A stretch of DNA of 21,609 nucleotides from an uncultured Veillonella sp. (lineage in GTDB: Bacteria; Bacillota; Negativicutes; Veillonellales; Veillonellaceae): positions 1 through 21,609 of the forward strand of contig NZ_CAKPTN010000013.1 of assembly GCF_934190855.1 (NCBI RefSeq), given 5' to 3'. The notes under the pieces are model-generated. The model was not told the DNA's origin. It saw nothing but the letters and a program-made list of their open reading frames with translations, and ran no database searches. The position numbers and the translations under genes are program-made. Positions 8,215 to 15,328 of this stretch are shown here, piece by piece. Positions within the stretch are counted from its first letter, which is position 1. Each line of letters opens with the position of its first letter.

Positions 8215-8233
8215 GCGCTGAAGGATTATTACG

Positions 8234-8578
8234 ATGAATCCCATAAAAATTATTAAATACGGTAAGTATTTTAGCGAATCAAGATTTGTAGGTTTTCTTG
8301 GCCGATATGGTAAGAAACTAGCCTTTGTACAACAAGCGGTAACCTTGTTCCTCTGTTTACGAGATCAAGATACCCCGAAATATGTAAAAGCAGTCATTGC
8401 AGGTGCCTTAGGGTATCTCATATTGCCTGTTGATGTTGTACCGGATACGATTGCCGTATTAGGTTGGTTAGATGATGTGGCGGTACTCGGAATAGCCTTT
8501 AAGATTGCGAATCGTTACATTAAAACGAGCCATCAAGAAGAGGCAAAAAAATTCTTCCCATTTGGTAGCAGTCGCTAA
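8234..8578 (+). CDS. DUF1232 (YkvA-like) family protein
   Basis: Small protein of 114 residues with the DUF1232 signature: YLILPVDVVPDTIAVLGWLDDVAVL, where the Pro-x-Asp-x-x-Pro-Asp and Leu-Asp-Asp segments are the conserved parts. A hydrophobic helix precedes it (VKAVIAGALGYLI). The family is widespread and without known function. It is likely co-transcribed with the DUF697-like gene and is closed by a terminator. Confidence 0.85.
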   Translation: MNPIKIIKYGKYFSESRFVGFLGRYGKKLAFVQQAVTLFLCLRDQDTPKYVKAVIAGALGYLILPVDVVPDTIAVLGWLDDVAVLGIAFKIANRYIKTSHQEEAKKFFPFGSSR

Positions 8579-8590
8579 CTTTTACCATTT

Positions 8591-8632
8591 AAGGCAGTTT
8601 GATCCACAGTGATTGAACTGCCTTTAATTATT
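8591..8632 (+). terminator. Terminator after the DUF1232 gene
   Basis: AAGGCAGTTTGATC pairs with GATTGAACTGCCTT (two G-U pairs) around a CACAGT loop. The following tract is only partly T-rich (TAATTATTT), so termination may be incomplete. Confidence 0.75.
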
Positions 8633-8672
8633 TGACACCCTAAAGTAATAGATATACAATAAAAATTGTATA
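8632..8672 (+). promoter_or_regulatory. Strong promoter with palindrome over the -10
   Basis: TTGACA at 8632-8637, a 17-bp spacer and TACAAT at 8655-8660 form a near-consensus housekeeping promoter for the thioesterase-murI operon. The perfect inverted repeat TATACAAT-AAAA-ATTGTATA (8653-8672) covers the -10 and reaches the start point, the classic place for a repressor. Confidence 0.8.
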
Positions 8673-8694
8673 CTATTTAAAAAGGACAGAATTT

Positions 8695-9114
8695 ATGCAT
8701 ATTGCTTCAGTAAATGTACGATTTTACGAAACTGATATGATGGGGATTGCGCACCATAGTAACCACTTTAGATGGTTTGAAATGGCGCGTATTGAATTCC
8801 TTCGTCACATCGGTGTAACCCTGTGGGATATGATGAATGAGGATATTGTGTTTCCTATCATGAACGTATCTTGCAATTATAAAGAGCCAGCGAATTTCGA
8901 TGATGAACTTCACATTGAAACGTACTTGGTTAAAATGACGCGGGCTCAAATGGTTTTCCGGTATCGCATGAAACGCGCTAGTGATGGTGCGCTTCTGGCG
9001 ACGGGAGAAACTAAGAACGCTTTTATGTCAAAATCAACAGGAAAGATTGTGCGATTAGACGACACTTTTTATCAGCCTATGTTAGCCGCTGTTGAGGAGA
9101 TGCCTAATGAATAA
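8695..9114 (+). CDS. Acyl-CoA thioesterase, YbgC/FadM-type hotdog protein
   Basis: Single hotdog-fold (4HBT) protein of 139 residues. The N-terminal motif FYETDMMGIAHHSNHFRWFEMAR matches the YbgC/FadM pattern; Asp14 is the catalytic acid, and His and Asn follow in the usual order. It is expected to hydrolyse acyl-CoA or acyl-ACP thioesters in the cytosol; the chain length is not readable. Start: ATG with AAGGA about 9 bp upstream. Its last codons overlap the start of the racemase gene, so the two are translationally coupled. There are no Tol-Pal genes nearby, unlike E. coli ybgC. Confidence 0.86.
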   Translation: MHIASVNVRFYETDMMGIAHHSNHFRWFEMARIEFLRHIGVTLWDMMNEDIVFPIMNVSCNYKEPANFDDELHIETYLVKMTRAQMVFRYRMKRASDGALLATGETKNAFMSKSTGKIVRLDDTFYQPMLAAVEEMPNE

Positions 9115-9910
9115 TGTACAACAATTGCCTATCGGCGTATTTGACTCCGGTGTAGGCGGACTATCAGTATTAAAGGTATTACAAGAACAATTTCCAAATG
9201 AAGATTTTATCTATATCGGTGATAATGCCAACAATCCTGTAGGTAATCGCAGTGATGATGAAATCACGTATTTAGCATGCCGTATTGCAGAGGCGCTTGA
9301 GAAGCAGCCTGTTAAATTGATGGTTATTGCTTGCAATACTTTCACCGTTGTTGCCCTTGATGAGGTACGTGAACGCGTATCTGTTCCAGTTGTTGGGGTT
9401 TCTCAAGGCGTTAAAACGGCTATTAGTGAAAGTAAAAGCAAGACTATTGGCATTATGGCGACTGTGGCAACTGTAAATAGCCATATTCATAAGCATGTTG
9501 CTTTAGAAGTTGATCACGAAGTGCTGGTATGGGAACAACCTTGCCCTGAATTGGCAGGTCTCATTGAGCAAGGTCATTTAGATGACTTTTTCGTTCGTGA
9601 CGTAAGTAAAGAGTATTTGGAGCCTTTGCTATCTCGTGAAATTGAGGTAGTCGTTTTGGGCTGTACTCATTTCCCATTTGTTAAACCTTTATTAGAGGAA
9701 TTATCTACTGGTCGTATCCAGTTCGTAGATCCTGCTTATGAAACGAGCGATCTTGTGCGTCGTATTTTAGAGCGTAAGGACCTCTATAATCCTCAAGAAA
9801 ACCTTGGTACTGTGAAACTGTATTTCACAAAGGATATTGACCTTGGCGATACATTAAGTGCGTCATTCCTCGATACAAATCGTCGTACCATTGAACATAT
9901 TACACTATAA
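9107..9910 (+). CDS. murI: Glutamate racemase (MurI family, divergent pocket)
   Basis: Aspartate/glutamate racemase family protein of 267 residues that should interconvert L- and D-Glu for peptidoglycan. The family hallmarks are present: GVFDSGVGGLSVL (Asp13, Ser14), catalytic Cys76 in ACNTFT and Cys186 in GCTHFPF. However, the segment usually written D-T/S-A-R-x-P-Y-G is here DNANNPVG, so the substrate-contacting Tyr is Val45 and the Arg is Asn; ACNTAT is ACNTFT, and the usual PGA segment is SQGV. A TTG at 9092 is in frame, but the ATG at 9107 has GAGGAGA 6 bp upstream and is preferred. It overlaps the thioesterase gene by 8 bp. Family certain; substrate less so. Confidence 0.83.
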   Translation: MNNVQQLPIGVFDSGVGGLSVLKVLQEQFPNEDFIYIGDNANNPVGNRSDDEITYLACRIAEALEKQPVKLMVIACNTFTVVALDEVRERVSVPVVGVSQGVKTAISESKSKTIGIMATVATVNSHIHKHVALEVDHEVLVWEQPCPELAGLIEQGHLDDFFVRDVSKEYLEPLLSREIEVVVLGCTHFPFVKPLLEELSTGRIQFVDPAYETSDLVRRILERKDLYNPQENLGTVKLYFTKDIDLGDTLSASFLDTNRRTIEHITL

Positions 9911-9922
9911 AGGAGATGCCCT

Positions 9923-10462
9923 ATGTGGTTTTATAACGTCCTAACTGTAGTAGTATCCATCATTGTGGCTATTGCAGTACTGTATTTATTATTCCGTTTG
10001 TTCGTATTGAAACAAGGTGATGAAAAGGTTATCTTGTTGCCAAAACGAGCAACTAATTTCCAAGTATCTGATCGAAACTTTGAATCTATTACATTGTTCT
10101 GTGACGTTCCTTTCGTAAATAAAGGTCGTCAAAATGGTACGATTATGGACTTGTTCCCACGTCCATTATTGCCTGAGGAACAATTTGATTCTGTGAAAGT
10201 AGACGCATGGGCTATGGATATTAACCGCCCACGTCACGATGGCTATTTTGAAGCTGTTATCATCAAACCACGTAAAGGTGGCACTATCCGTGTATACGTT
10301 ACATTAACAGGTAAAAATGGCAATATTCGAGAAGATATTAAGGGCTTCCCTTATATGAATATCGACATTTACTACCAAGTGGTGGGTCGTGAAGATTACC
10401 ACATTGATAAACAACGTATTCGTTTGACCCCAGAAGAAGTAGAGGCCGCATTAGGCCAATAA
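9923..10462 (+). CDS. Hypothetical protein with one N-terminal membrane helix
   Basis: I do not recognise this 179-residue protein. One strongly hydrophobic helix spans about residues 4-28, followed by LKQG, suggesting an N-terminal anchor. The remaining 150 residues have alternating short hydrophobic and charged stretches (VKVDAWAMDI, FEAVIIKPR, TIRVYVTLTG, MNIDIYYQVVG), which look like a beta-sandwich. There is no lipobox Cys. The side of the membrane it faces is not certain. It sits 12 bp after murI and 12 bp before the CofE-like gene, each with AGGAG-type ribosome sites, so it is part of that operon. Confidence 0.75.
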   Translation: MWFYNVLTVVVSIIVAIAVLYLLFRLFVLKQGDEKVILLPKRATNFQVSDRNFESITLFCDVPFVNKGRQNGTIMDLFPRPLLPEEQFDSVKVDAWAMDINRPRHDGYFEAVIIKPRKGGTIRVYVTLTGKNGNIREDIKGFPYMNIDIYYQVVGREDYHIDKQRIRLTPEEVEAALGQ

Positions 10463-10474
10463 GGAGGCATTTCA

Positions 10475-11125
10475 ATGGCAGAATTAGAGTTAGTATGTGT
10501 ACCAACACGTATTCTTACAGATAATGATGACATCGTAGATGCTATCGTTGAATATGGTGGTCATAATATTGGACCAGAAGACATCGTATGTGTAGCTGAA
10601 TCTGTAGTGGCTATTACACAAGGAAATTTCACTCGTCCAGAAGAATTAGACGTATGCTGGCAAGCTCGTTTAATTAATCGTTTTATCCATCCAGATGGTT
10701 CCATGGCATCCATTTATGGTATGCAAGCGGCTATGGATGTAGATGGTAAATGGAAGGTATTGGGCGCCTTTATTTTAGGTGCCATCGCTAAGATTTTCCG
10801 TAAACCAGGCGTATTCTACGCTATTGCTCGTGCAGCATCTTTGGCTGACGATGTAACAGGCACTATGCCTCCATTCGATAAACATATCGTACATGGTCCT
10901 AAAAACCCTGATAAAGTAGCTGAGAAAATCGTATCTCGCACAGGTTGCTATGGCGCTGTAGTAGCTGACGTTAATGACTTGAAACGGTCCGCTATCTTAG
11001 GTACAAGCCGTGGCATTGATGCTAAGAAAATTGCACAATTGTTGATCGACAATCCATTTGGTAATGATAGCCAAATGACTCCAATTGTTATCATCAAAAA
11101 TTACGCATCTGTATCTGGTAAATAA
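10475..11125 (+). CDS. Coenzyme F420-0:gamma-glutamyl ligase (CofE)-like protein
   Basis: A 216-residue protein resembling the CofE domain, which in F420 producers adds gamma-linked L-Glu to F420-0 with GTP. The recognised blocks are an early DIVCVAESVVAITQG, a long middle with many Ala/Ile helices, a TGCYGAVVADVNDLKRSAILG segment and the late DNPFGNDSQMTP segment. No other F420 gene is in the window, and F420 is not known from this group, so the acceptor is probably different. It is the last gene of the thioesterase-murI operon and ends at a strong terminator. Next to a Glu-type racemase, a gamma-glutamyl or amide-forming role fits but is inference. Confidence 0.72.
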   Translation: MAELELVCVPTRILTDNDDIVDAIVEYGGHNIGPEDIVCVAESVVAITQGNFTRPEELDVCWQARLINRFIHPDGSMASIYGMQAAMDVDGKWKVLGAFILGAIAKIFRKPGVFYAIARAASLADDVTGTMPPFDKHIVHGPKNPDKVAEKIVSRTGCYGAVVADVNDLKRSAILGTSRGIDAKKIAQLLIDNPFGNDSQMTPIVIIKNYASVSGK

Positions 11126-11128
11126 CAG

Positions 11129-11168
11129 AAGGCTGTACTCATCACATAGAGATGGGTACAGCCTTTTT
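11129..11168 (+). terminator. Rho-independent terminator or attenuator before hyuA-like gene
   Basis: AAGGCTGTACTCATC pairs with GATGGGTACAGCCTT (15 bp, one G-U) around a 7-nt loop, followed by TTTTT. It begins 4 bp after the CofE-like stop. The next start codon is only 21 bp beyond the T-tract, which leaves no room for a separate promoter. Confidence 0.92.
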
Positions 11169-11189
11169 ATATTGTAATTAGGAGGTTTT

Positions 11190-12920
11190 ATGTTATTAGG
11201 TTTAGATGTAGGTGGTACTTTTACAGATGCCGTTATTATCGATGGTCATCGCGTAGTAGCATCTGCAAAAAAACGAACTACAAAGGATAATCTAATGCAG
11301 GGCATAGGTGAGGCCTTAGATGCAGTCTTAGATAGTTGTGATACATCGAATATTGAACAAGTAACCTTATCTACTACAGTGGTGACAAATACCATCGTAG
11401 AAGAAAAGGAGCAAGTAGTAGATCTCTATGTAGTAACAGGTCCAGGGCGAAACGTAGATGATATTTTCCCTGTGACCCCTATATATCTTCAGGGCTACAC
11501 AGATCACAGAGGTATCGTGGTAGAGCGTACCTCTACTGATGCGGTACGTGATATTGCAAAAATGGTTCAATCTCGTAGTGGTACTGATTTGGCCGTTGTA
11601 TCTGCAAAATTTGGTGTCCGTAACCCTCAAGAGGAGTTATCTATAACAGAAGTATTACAAGAAACGTATAATACTATTTCTAATGGCAGTTTATTGAGCG
11701 GCTCCTTGAATTTCCCTCGCCGTACTATAAGTGCTTACTTTAACAGTGCTGTAATGCCAGTATTTACAGTATTTAAGAAAAACGTGGAAGATGCATTAAG
11801 TGTACGAAATATTAAGGCTCCACTTCATATATTAAAGGCCGATGGTGGCTCTCTGCCTATGGAACATATGGTGAGTAGACCTGTAGAGACTGCTTTTACA
11901 GGACCTGCAGCCACTGTGCTTGGTCTATCTGCCCTTGGTGCCATTGGTGATGAACATACTGTAGCGTTAGATATTGGGGGCACCACTACAGATATTTCTC
12001 TATGGAAGCATGGAAAACCATTGATGACTAAAAATGGTGTATCCATCCGAGAATACCCAAGTGCGGTGCGATCCTTTGCTGTTACTTCTGTTGGTATTGG
12101 CGGTGAGTCCGTAGTTCGCATTGCAGATGGTAACCTTACGGTAGGACCTGAACGAATAGGTCCATCTGCGGCTTTAGGTGGCAATGAACCTACATTGGGG
12201 GATGCTCTCATTGTATTAGGTCACGCAAGTTATGGTAAGGCTGAACTTGCTACACAATCCTTACAACACTTAGCTGATGTGTTACAGGCTAAGTGGAAAG
12301 AGGATGAATGTGGAGATATATTGGGGGACCATAATTCTGAAAACCAATATGCTAGTAATATATCGGTTTTAGATGTGGCACAGCTTATCGTTGAAAAGGC
12401 ATTAGAAACAATTCAACATGGTATCGATGAGGTGGTGCAGGCAGAAAACAAACGACCTGTGTATGTAGTAGCGGATATTGTAAATCCTGATATATTTGTA
12501 CCGGCTCAATTAGTCGTAGTAGGTGGCACAGCCCCTGGCCTAGGCCCAAGTATCGGTGAATATTTGAATCTGCCTGTTACAATTCCGGAAAATGCAGCGG
12601 TGGCTAATGCTATCGGTGCGGCTCTCGCTTTATCGACTATTGAACTTACCGTACATGTGGATACAAAACGTCGCTTGCTTGTCATTCCTGAGTTAGGCAT
12701 TAAGCAACAAACGTGTACCTTAAAACGAGCTGAACAAGTTATTGAGCGTGCAAAAGAGACTCTTATTGAAGAGGCTTTGCGTCTAGGCCTAGATAAAACG
12801 CAAGAGGTTGAGGTTATTAGCATTGAAGACTTCCCTGTTGTTGAGGGCTGGCAATCGATGGAACGTTTAATTACCGTGAAAGTACAGCTAGAAGCGGGGG
12901 TGAAACACTATGTGGAATAA
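11190..12920 (+). CDS. Hydantoinase/oxoprolinase family protein (HyuA-type subunit)
   Basis: A 576-residue protein of the HyuA family, the ATP-binding subunit of ATP-dependent hydantoinases, 5-oxoprolinases and acetone carboxylases. Two ASKHA-type phosphate loops are visible: DVGGTFTD at residues 6-13 and DIGGTTTD at 261-268, with KADGGSLPM at 217-225 and GGTAPGLGPSIG near the C-terminus. It is shorter than typical HyuA (about 650-700) and lacks part of the C-terminal region. There is no HyuB partner gene; instead the next gene, overlapping by 11 bp, encodes an HDAC-type amidohydrolase. Start: ATG with AGGAGG about 5 bp upstream. Substrate unknown: a cyclic amide or other C-N compound is possible. 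Confidence 0.82.
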   Translation: MLLGLDVGGTFTDAVIIDGHRVVASAKKRTTKDNLMQGIGEALDAVLDSCDTSNIEQVTLSTTVVTNTIVEEKEQVVDLYVVTGPGRNVDDIFPVTPIYLQGYTDHRGIVVERTSTDAVRDIAKMVQSRSGTDLAVVSAKFGVRNPQEELSITEVLQETYNTISNGSLLSGSLNFPRRTISAYFNSAVMPVFTVFKKNVEDALSVRNIKAPLHILKADGGSLPMEHMVSRPVETAFTGPAATVLGLSALGAIGDEHTVALDIGGTTTDISLWKHGKPLMTKNGVSIREYPSAVRSFAVTSVGIGGESVVRIADGNLTVGPERIGPSAALGGNEPTLGDALIVLGHASYGKAELATQSLQHLADVLQAKWKEDECGDILGDHNSENQYASNISVLDVAQLIVEKALETIQHGIDEVVQAENKRPVYVVADIVNPDIFVPAQLVVVGGTAPGLGPSIGEYLNLPVTIPENAAVANAIGAALALSTIELTVHVDTKRRLLVIPELGIKQQTCTLKRAEQVIERAKETLIEEALRLGLDKTQEVEVISIEDFPVVEGWQSMERLITVKVQLEAGVKHYVE

Positions 12921-14370
12921 AGGACTATCCTATCGGGAACGTCAAGGAGTTGTACAGGCCGGTATGAATAAGGATACCAATTCAAATGTAGGTGACGCAT
13001 TAAATGCTGATAGGAATAAAAGTCATGCGGTAAATACTGATGAAAATGTACCAAAACATAGTTTAGGTTTAGTATTTTTCCCTGCCTTTGACTGGAAGAT
13101 TTCTGAAACCCATCCAGAACGACAAGAGAGATTGCTATATACGCGAGATCAAATTGTAGAGGAAGGCTTATTAGATATACCTAATATTAAAGAATATAAT
13201 CCTATTGTAGCCGATTGGGATACTATAGAGCGTGTCCACGTGGGGGCTCCTGATTTAGAATCTTGGGTAACGGAAGCGCACCGTGTGTCAGCGGGCGGTG
13301 CTATTGCGGCTGCTGATGCGGTTATGCGCGGCGAAGTAGACCGTGCCTTTGCCCTCGTTAGACCTCCAGGGCATCATGCGATGGCCATGGTTCATGGTAT
13401 CCGTGGATTCTGTACCATTAACATTGAAGCTGTCATGATACAGCATATGCGACAAACCTATGGTATTAAACGGGTTGCTGTAGTAGATACAGATGTACAT
13501 CATGGGGATGGCTCTCAAGATGTGTTCTATCATGACCCAGATACGCTATACATTAGTTTCCACCAAGATGGGCGAACCCTATATCCTGGCACCGGTTTTA
13601 TGGATGAATTCGGTGGGCCACAAGCCATCGGTGGCAATATAGATATCCCATTGCCGCCAGGCACAGGTGACGAAGGCTTGATGAAGGTCATGCGTGAGCT
13701 TGTATTGCCTATCCTTGAAGAGTTTAATCCAGATATTGTTATTAACTCAGCTGGTCAAGACAATCACTTTAGTGATCCTTTGGCAAATATGCAGGTTACC
13801 GCAAAGGGCTATGCCGAGCTTGTGGATTTATTACAAGCTGATATAGCCGTCTTAGAAGGTGGTTACTCTGTACAGGAGGCATTACCTTATGTAAATACGG
13901 GTATCATCTTATCTATGGCAGGTCTTGATTATAGTAAGGTCGTAGAACCTGCCTTTGACCCTGTTAAATATAAGCAAAGCCAAAACGTAACAGCTTATAT
14001 AGATGACCTCATTGCTAAGTGGAAGGTGCAATGGGCTAATCGACATAAGATGGCCGAAGAGGAACGCACAGGTGTAGGTGATATATGGTCTAACCACTAC
14101 AATGTGTACTATGATGAAACGGGCGTACAAGAGGAACGCCTTGAAAAGGTTCGCATGTACGACGATAAAGTAGGATGGCATAGCGTACTTTCACGAGGAC
14201 AATATGGACCATACGGACCGCAAAGTGTATATGCAATGTTCATCCCTTGGCAAGCGGACGAAGGTACTCGTCAAGATGCCATTGCAGAGGCTAAACGGGC
14301 TAAAGCAGAAGGTGGAGCTAGTCGCTATGTTGTGGTAGACCCACTTGGTGAAGGGCAGTATGAACTATGA
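12910..14370 (+). CDS. Histone deacetylase family amidohydrolase
   Basis: Zinc-dependent arginase/deacetylase-fold enzyme, 486 residues. Core from about residue 52: RPPGHHA with His155/His156, DTDVHHGDGSQDVFY with zinc ligands Asp195 and His197, SAGQDNHFSDPL with the third ligand Asp284, and catalytic Tyr319 in EGGY. All active-site residues are present. Bacterial relatives deacetylate polyamines, acetylated small molecules or act on amides. A polar stretch of about 50 residues precedes the core, and about 130 residues follow it; neither extension is recognised. The ATG at 12910 has GGGGGTG 9 bp upstream; an ATG at 12964 is a possible later start. It overlaps the HyuA-type gene, so they likely act on the same compound. 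Confidence 0.88.
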   Translation: MWNKGLSYRERQGVVQAGMNKDTNSNVGDALNADRNKSHAVNTDENVPKHSLGLVFFPAFDWKISETHPERQERLLYTRDQIVEEGLLDIPNIKEYNPIVADWDTIERVHVGAPDLESWVTEAHRVSAGGAIAAADAVMRGEVDRAFALVRPPGHHAMAMVHGIRGFCTINIEAVMIQHMRQTYGIKRVAVVDTDVHHGDGSQDVFYHDPDTLYISFHQDGRTLYPGTGFMDEFGGPQAIGGNIDIPLPPGTGDEGLMKVMRELVLPILEEFNPDIVINSAGQDNHFSDPLANMQVTAKGYAELVDLLQADIAVLEGGYSVQEALPYVNTGIILSMAGLDYSKVVEPAFDPVKYKQSQNVTAYIDDLIAKWKVQWANRHKMAEEERTGVGDIWSNHYNVYYDETGVQEERLEKVRMYDDKVGWHSVLSRGQYGPYGPQSVYAMFIPWQADEGTRQDAIAEAKRAKAEGGASRYVVVDPLGEGQYEL

Positions 14371-14378
14371 TTGTGGTT

Positions 14379-14443
14379 TTTATAATATGGTAGAGATGTT
14401 TATAATATGGTAATGATTTTTTTATGGAAATGCACCATATTAT
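14379..14443. repeat. Triple ATAATATGGT repeat downstream of the HDAC-family gene
   Basis: TTTATAATATGGTA occurs twice with a 20-bp period (14379-14392, 14399-14412), and the inverse ACCATATTAT follows at 14434-14443. The second and third copies could pair as a 10-bp stem with a 22-nt loop, but no T-tract follows. Two direct sites on one face of the helix plus one inverted copy suggest a protein-binding array. Confidence 0.6.
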
Positions 14444-14495
14444 GTTCGTAACGGACATTACAATCTGATTCATGTAATAAAAAATAGTTAACATG

Positions 14496-14504
14496 TGATA
14501 TAAT
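14496..14504 (+). promoter_or_regulatory. rph: Extended -10 promoter for the rph operon
   Basis: TGATATAAT at 14496-14504 is an extended -10 (TG-N-TATAAT). No good -35 is seen 17 bp upstream. Transcription would start about 14511, giving a leader of about 60 nt that contains the hairpin at 14515-14539. Confidence 0.6.
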
Positions 14505-14514
14505 AAGAAGAAAT

Positions 14515-14539
14515 AACGCCCCTTTGTGTAAGGGGCGTT
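14515..14539 (+). other. Stem-loop in the rph leader
   Basis: A perfect 10-bp stem, AACGCCCCTT/AAGGGGCGTT, with a TGTGT loop lies at the very start of the predicted leader. What follows (CTAATGTTTAGTTTTA) is not a clean T-tract. It could be an mRNA-stabilising 5' hairpin or a weak terminator or attenuator. Confidence 0.6.
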
Positions 14540-14571
14540 CTAATGTTTAGTTTTAGAATGGTGAGGTTCCT

Positions 14572-15327
14572 ATGCGCAGTGATAATAGAACAGCAGGTCA
14601 ATTGCGACCTATTAAAATAACACGGAATTTTACAGAGTATGCAGAAGGTTCTGTACTCATTGAGTGCGGTAAGACTAAGGTTATCTGTACAGCTACTGTT
14701 GAGGATTCTGTGCCGCGCTGGCTAAAAGGTTCTGGCCAAGGCTGGGTAACGGCGGAATATTCCTTGTTGCCACGTTCTACCCAAACTCGCGTAAGCCGTG
14801 AGGCTGCAAAGGGGAAACAAACGGGCCGTACCGTAGAAATTCAACGTCTTATCGGCCGTGCATTGCGCGCTGTCGTAGACCTTGAAGCTCTTGGTGAACG
14901 TTCTATTACGATCGACTGCGACGTTATCCAAGCCGATGGTGGTACGCGTACAGCCTCTATTACAGGTGCCTTTGTGGCCCTCGTTGATGCGGTGGATTTC
15001 ACCTTTGGTGGAGCAGGCAAATTCCCAATTACTGATTTTTGTGCCGCTATTTCCGTAGGTATTGGTCCTGACGGTCCTATTACAGACCTTTGCTATGAAG
15101 AGGATAGTGCCGCTATCGTTGACATGAATGTAGTGCGCACCGGCTCTGGCAACATGGTTGAGGTACAAGGCACAGGCGAACACGGTACCTTTAACCGTGA
15201 TGAACTCAACGCATTACTTGATTTAGCAGAGGCTGCTACTGATGAGCTCATGGCTAAACAACGTGAAGTACTTGGCGCGACAGCAGATAAGGTAGGTAAG
15301 GTATATCCTACAGCTCCGGAGGTGTAA
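14572..15327 (+). CDS. rph: Ribonuclease PH
   Basis: Phosphorolytic 3'-to-5' exoribonuclease of 251 residues that trims the 3' ends of tRNA precursors, acting as a hexamer. The family is clear: [20 protein letters not shown] at the N-terminus, the [25 protein letters not shown] segment for tRNA and phosphate binding, [17 protein letters not shown], and [15 protein letters not shown] with the metal-site Asp residues. Start: ATG with GGTGAGG about 6 bp upstream. The stop codon is 1 bp before the rdgB ATG, whose ribosome site (GGAGGTG) lies in the last codons of rph, so the two are coupled. The rph-rdgB pairing is common in Firmicutes. Confidence 0.97.
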   Translation: MRSDNRTAGQLRPIKITRNFTEYAEGSVLIECGKTKVICTATVEDSVPRWLKGSGQGWVTAEYSLLPRSTQTRVSREAAKGKQTGRTVEIQRLIGRALRAVVDLEALGERSITIDCDVIQADGGTRTASITGAFVALVDAVDFTFGGAGKFPITDFCAAISVGIGPDGPITDLCYEEDSAAIVDMNVVRTGSGNMVEVQGTGEHGTFNRDELNALLDLAEAATDELMAKQREVLGATADKVGKVYPTAPEV

Positions 15328-15328
15328 G

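Noticed and set aside
7675..8244. A long minus-strand frame (189 codons) opposite the DUF697-like gene
   Set aside because: Its Cys/Phe-rich composition reflects the opposite strand of the repeat tail; it lacks a ribosome site and overlaps two good genes.
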